NCBI RefSeq assembly: GCF_001187535.1
Contig: NZ_LFIO01001107.1
Span: 248,001-312,000, forward strand
Reading direction: 5' to 3'
Source: Rhizobium ecuadorense
GTDB lineage: Bacteria > Pseudomonadota > Alphaproteobacteria > Rhizobiales > Rhizobiaceae
Length of the DNA: 64,000 nt
Position numbers and translations under genes: made by a program. The notes under the pieces are model-generated. The model worked only from the letters and a program-made list of their open reading frames with translations, was not told the origin of the DNA and searched no databases. Below are positions 62,513 through 64,000 of the stretch, piece after piece (positions within the stretch are counted from its first letter, which is position 1; each line of letters starts with the position of its first letter).

Positions 62513-62917
62513 ATGCTCGGCCGGGTAAACCACATCGCCATCGCCGTTGCCGATCTGGCAGCGGCGACGGCCGCCTATCGCGACACGCTGGGCGCTGCGG
62601 TATCGCAGCCGCAGGCTCTGCCGGAACACGGAGTCACCGTCGTCTTCGTCGAATTGCCGAACACCAAGGTCGAATTGCTGCAGCCGCTTGGCGAAGCCTC
62701 GCCGATCGCAGCCTTCCTCGAAAAGAACCCGTCCGGCGGCATGCACCACATCTGCTACGAGGTGGACGATATCATTCTCGCCCGTGACCGGCTGGTTGCG
62801 GCCGGGGCGAGGGTGCTCGGCGATGGCCGGCCGAAGACCGGCGCGCATGGCAAGCCGGTGCTTTTTCTGCACCCCAAGGATTTTTTCGGCACGCTGATCG
62901 AACTCGAACAGGCGTGA
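62513..62917 (+). CDS. methylmalonyl-CoA epimerase
   Basis: A 134-residue vicinal oxygen chelate enzyme: VNHIAIAVADLAAATAAYRDTLG, VELLQPLGEASPIAAFLEKNPSGGMHHICYEVDDI and FLHPKDFFGTLIELEQ with metal-binding His/Gln/Glu. It epimerises (2S)/(2R)-methylmalonyl-CoA in propionyl-CoA metabolism. Starts 2 bp after the RNase J stop, so it is cotranscribed. Confidence 0.95.
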   Translation: MLGRVNHIAIAVADLAAATAAYRDTLGAAVSQPQALPEHGVTVVFVELPNTKVELLQPLGEASPIAAFLEKNPSGGMHHICYEVDDIILARDRLVAAGARVLGDGRPKTGAHGKPVLFLHPKDFFGTLIELEQA

Positions 62918-63058
62918 CCCCCTGCGGCAGAATGCCCCCGAGGCGCTCAAGCGCATCATCCGCTTTGAGTTGGCTGCCATTCCGCCGTATAAGGGCGCCT
63001 AGCTCAAAGTGACAGAACGTCTGTTGCGTCCGTCGGCGCGACACTATCGGGAACCCCA

Positions 63059-63334
63059 ATGCTCCAGATTTTTCTACAGGGATTTGCCGTCTACTTCATC
63101 GTCTGGTGGATGACGCTTTTCGCTGTCCTGCCGATCGGCCTGCGCACCCAGGCTGAGGACAATGACGTCGTGCTGGGCACTGTTCCGAGCGCGCCGAGCC
63201 GCTTTCGCGCCGTCTTCACCTTTTCGCTGACGACGCTGATTTCGGCTCTGATCTACGGCACCTGGTATGTCTGCGACACGTATTTCGGCTGGGGCTTCGA
63301 TGCTCTTCCACAACTCGGGCCGAGCTTTTACTAA
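63059..63334 (+). CDS. DUF1467 membrane protein
   Basis: A 91-residue protein with two membrane helices (residues ~3-24 and ~53-75); FVWWMTLFAVLPIGLRTQAEDNDVVLGTVPSAPSRFR-like segment (IVWWMTLFAVLPIGLRTQAE) is the DUF1467 signature. Function unknown; found next to proS in many alphaproteobacteria. Confidence 0.92.
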   Translation: MLQIFLQGFAVYFIVWWMTLFAVLPIGLRTQAEDNDVVLGTVPSAPSRFRAVFTFSLTTLISALIYGTWYVCDTYFGWGFDALPQLGPSFY

Positions 63335-63426
63335 GGGTCCGCTTTTGCCCAAACTTTGGGCATATGTATATTATTAAAAAGCGAACTTCGTCATACCAGC
63401 GTCATGCCATTGCGGCAAAGAGCTGG

Positions 63427-63455
63427 CGTAAGGGAATGAGGATCATTCCCTTACG
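63427..63455. repeat. 13-bp perfect inverted repeat
   Basis: CGTAAGGGAATGA (63427-63439) and TCATTCCCTTACG (63443-63455) with a 3-nt loop. No T-run follows on either strand, so it is not an obvious terminator; it may be an operator or RNA hairpin. Confidence 0.7.
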
Positions 63456-63499
63456 GAAGTTGGCCGGATTTCCAGGATAGGGTGAAGTCTAAAAGCCAA

Positions 63500-63530
63500 A
63501 AAAAAACAAGGCCAGAAGCCTTGTTTTAAG
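63500..63530. terminator. bidirectional intrinsic terminator
   Basis: AAAACAAGGC (63503-63512) and GCCTTGTTTT (63518-63527) form a 10-bp stem with a 5-nt loop, with A-tract upstream and T-tract in the arm. It probably ends the transcript from birA/RNase J/epimerase/DUF1467. Confidence 0.8.
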
Positions 63531-63721
63531 TATCGCGTGATCCGTAACCGTTGCCGGGGCAGCGACGAGCGCGCCTAAGATCTGATCCTCCCAAGACTTG
63601 ACCGCGAATTTGGCAAGAATTTATCTCTCTTGCCTGTTTTGTGAGCTAAAGCTAGCTCAAACATTGGGCTTTGTCATCAGCTTTTTTTGCATTTTTGCTA
63701 CACTCTAGTAAAATTTTTCTG

Positions 63722-63750
63722 TTGACAGGACTTTCGTTCAAGTCCTTATA
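63722..63750 (+). promoter_or_regulatory. promoter of proS
   Basis: TTGACA (63722-63727), 17-bp spacer and CTTATA (63745-63750). The spacer contains a dyad, GGACTT and AAGTCC, that could be a regulator site. Confidence 0.6.
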
Positions 63751-63925
63751 AACACGCGCTTTTTGACGCCCTTTCATTTTGTGGCTGCGTACATGCGCTT
63801 CGGGGAGGTTGCCGGCATCAGTTGCGGGTTTCCTTCCTGCCGCGAAGCGGCTATGAACCTCCCGACGTTAACCATTGTCTTTCGATTCCGCCCGCTGCGG
63901 GATCTCAACTGCTTCGGAATCCGCC

Positions 63926-64000
63926 ATGCGTCTGTCCCGTTATTTCATGCCCATCCTCAAGGAAAACCCCAAGGAGGCGGAAATCGTCTCCCACCGGCTG
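63926..64000 (+). CDS. proS: prolyl-tRNA synthetase, N-terminal fragment
   Basis: The first 25 codons, [20 protein letters not shown] and on, match the N-terminus of alphaproteobacterial prolyl-tRNA synthetase (short form, about 440 residues). The rest is outside the window. Position after DUF1467 supports it. Confidence 0.92.

Larger units (their letters stand above)
63335..63925. other. 591-bp AT-rich intergenic region before proS
   Basis: No protein gene is supported. It contains a 13-bp perfect palindrome (63427-63455), an intrinsic terminator (63500-63530) and a promoter (63722-63750). The proS leader would be about 170 nt. Runs of T and A around 63680-63720 give it low GC. Confidence 0.6.

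Overview
The window is a continuous piece of an alphaproteobacterial chromosome. Everything points to a Rhizobium of the R. etli / R. leguminosarum type: high GC, codon use dominated by GCC, GGC, CTG and ATC, the order clpP-clpX-lon-hupB followed by a 14-subunit nuo operon and birA-RNase J-methylmalonyl-CoA epimerase-DUF1467-proS, an FMN riboswitch in front of a RibN-type riboflavin transporter, and several intergenic palindromes of the kind found in rhizobia (a RIME1-like element among them). No phage, plasmid backbone, CRISPR array or rRNA operon is visible.

Layout. 1-7.7 kb: an envelope polysaccharide locus (polymerase-like protein, polyprenyl-phosphate sugar transferase, GT4 glycosyltransferase, Wza-like export lipoprotein, divergent Wzz/ExoP-like co-polymerase, GNAT protein). 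Its composition and position recall the unipolar polysaccharide (upp) locus of Agrobacterium. 7.8-16 kb: heme A synthase, speB-argC-TauE group, a CmlA-like efflux pump with a candidate drug-sensing leader, rplM-rpsI, a LysR regulator. 16-28.6 kb: metabolic and signalling genes (enoyl-CoA hydratase, DMT transporter, CoA-binding protein, O-acetylhomoserine sulfhydrylase, an adenylate cyclase fused to a lectin-like domain, a GGDEF-EAL protein, P450, a diguanylate cyclase). 29-34.5 kb: clpP, clpX, lon, hupB, i.e. regulated proteolysis plus HU. 34.6-41.7 kb: FMN riboswitch-ribN, a phytase-like esterase behind a probable Pho box, aldo/keto reductase, cupin, methyltransferase, glutathione peroxidase. 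41.7-43.1 kb: repeats, one small secreted protein gene, tRNA-Val and tRNA-Asp. 43.4-60.1 kb: nuoA to nuoN with three non-canonical genes inside (a four-helix-bundle gene flanked by inverted repeats, a small exported protein, a helix-hairpin-helix protein). 60-64 kb: birA, RNase J, epimerase, DUF1467 and the start of proS.

The most notable observation is at 13481-13550: a nine- or ten-codon leader ORF (MMGTTKSADR) upstream of a close CmlA homologue, followed by an 11-bp perfect hairpin whose lower stem is made of the last codons of the leader. It resembles, residue by residue, the leader (MSTSKNADK, from memory) that controls the integron gene cmlA by chloramphenicol-induced ribosome stalling. 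Other points of interest are the inverted-repeat-bounded four-helix-bundle unit between nuoC and nuoD, a helix-hairpin-helix-like domain shared by the NuoE C-terminus and a separate protein in the same operon, a degenerate tyrosine-kinase module in the polysaccharide co-polymerase, a cyclase-lectin fusion, and palindromes lying between the FMN riboswitch and ribN. All calls were made by reading the sequence; no database search was run.
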